Assembly (NCBI GenBank): GCA_024413875.1
Contig: JAKSVY010000082.1
Coordinates: 1 to 5,162, forward strand
Direction of reading: 5' to 3'
Length of the DNA: 5,162 bases
Source: Bacilli bacterium
GTDB taxonomy: Bacteria > Bacillota_I > Bacilli_A > RFN20 > CAG-826
Shown here piece after piece: positions 4,603 through 5,162 of the stretch. The notes under the pieces were generated by a model. It saw nothing but the letters and a program-made list of their open reading frames with translations. It was not told where the DNA came from and ran no database searches. The translations under genes and the position numbers were made by a program. Positions within the stretch are counted from its first letter, which is position 1, and each line of letters opens with the position of its first letter.

Positions 4603-5162
4603 AGTTACTGTTATTGCTGCAGATCCTAAGCTTAATATCGATTATGCAGAAAGAGATAAGAATATGCACAAAAGGGTTGCTGCATATTGTCGTGTTTCTA
4701 CAGAAAACGATGAGCAGATTAATTCATATGACCAACAAGTCCAAGAATGGAATAATCGCTTAACGAGCAATCCTAATTACACCTTAATCAAGATTTACAC
4801 TGATAAAGGTATTTCAGGAACCAGCGATAAAAACAGAACCGGATTCCAAGAAATGATGGCAGATGCTAAAGCTGGGAAATTGGATATGATATTCACTAAA
4901 TCAATATCAAGATTTGCTAGAAACACTGTTCTTACTCTTGAGTCAATTAAGAAGCTAAAAGAATGGCATGTTGAAGTTTGGTTTGATAATGAGAACATGT
5001 CATCTTGGGACCCTAAAAGCGAAGCCATGTTCGCAATTATGTCCACCATGGCCCAAGAAGAATCACGTCACATTTCTGAAAACGTTAGATGGACATTCCA
5101 AAAGAAAATGAAGGAAGGATATGACTTCACCTGTGCTGGAAGATTCCTTGGTTATGATAGAG
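4586..5162 (+). CDS. Large serine recombinase, N-terminal part (cut by window edge)
   Basis: The first 192 residues of a resolvase/invertase-fold recombinase are present and the frame is still open at the right edge. The catalytic serine is S38 in AAYCRVSTENDEQ, with R36 beside it. YTDKGISGT (71-79), SISRFARN (106-113, with R109 and R112 matching the catalytic arginines) and MAQEESRHISENVRW (155-169) are all in the expected order. FLGYDR (187-192) leads toward the 'recombinase' DNA-binding domain typical of large serine recombinases. Such enzymes cut both strands through 5'-phosphoserine links and integrate, excise or resolve elements. Start: ATG 4586 with AGGAGG at 4571-4576. Residues 1-30 form a short extension before the catalytic domain. 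It is translationally coupled to the two small genes upstream. No defect is seen in the visible part. Confidence 0.93.
   Translation, partial: MAETSKVTVIAADPKLNIDYAERDKNMHKRVAAYCRVSTENDEQINSYDQQVQEWNNRLTSNPNYTLIKIYTDKGISGTSDKNRTGFQEMMADAKAGKLDMIFTKSISRFARNTVLTLESIKKLKEWHVEVWFDNENMSSWDPKSEAMFAIMSTMAQEESRHISENVRWTFQKKMKEGYDFTCAGRFLGYDR

Overview
The window is AT-rich and carries AGGAGG-type ribosome binding sites, compact overlapping genes and abundant AGA arginine codons. This suggests a low-GC Bacillota (Firmicutes) host, possibly a gut Bacilli/Erysipelotrichia- or Clostridia-type genome; the sequence does not resolve it further. Every recognisable gene belongs to the mobile-element repertoire. 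The window reads as the control and recombination segment of a temperate phage, phage-like element or integrative element, and both ends are cut.

Layout. A leftward gene cut by the left edge (498 to 1) looks like a phage terminase small subunit. Upstream of it, 499-818 has no gene but holds several dyads and phased short repeats, then a clear leftward terminator (771-809). That terminator closes the next leftward gene (1601-819), an XRE/S24-type repressor whose S24-like domain seems to lack the catalytic serine. A 234-bp divergent control region (1602-1835) with repeated operator-like words separates the repressor from a long rightward gene series. The rightward genes are two tandem, homologous small XRE-type proteins (1836-2102, 2106-2351), a complete tyrosine recombinase (2338-3258), an excisionase-family HTH protein (3245-3424), an unrecognised 129-aa protein ending in an SSB-like DDELPF tail (3513-3902), an unrecognised Trp-rich 148-aa protein (3983-4429), a 57-aa SHOCT-like protein (4429-4602) and a large serine recombinase cut by the right edge (4586 onward).

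How it may work together (inference). The repressor and the tandem XRE proteins form a divergent genetic switch. The switch controls an operon with the tyrosine recombinase and its likely directionality factor, joined by 14-nt overlaps. The second block (3983 onward) is also tightly coupled (TAATG overlap, then a 17-nt overlap). Its first gene starts inside a hairpin that hides the ribosome binding site, with an upstream alternative pairing that could open it. Two recombinases from unrelated families in one gene series suggest a composite element or a division of labour between integration and another rearrangement.

The strongest leads are the competing hairpins at 3932-3985, the SSB-like tail on the 129-aa protein, the two-recombinase arrangement, and the dyads and repeats upstream of the terminase-like gene, which could be a packaging start site.
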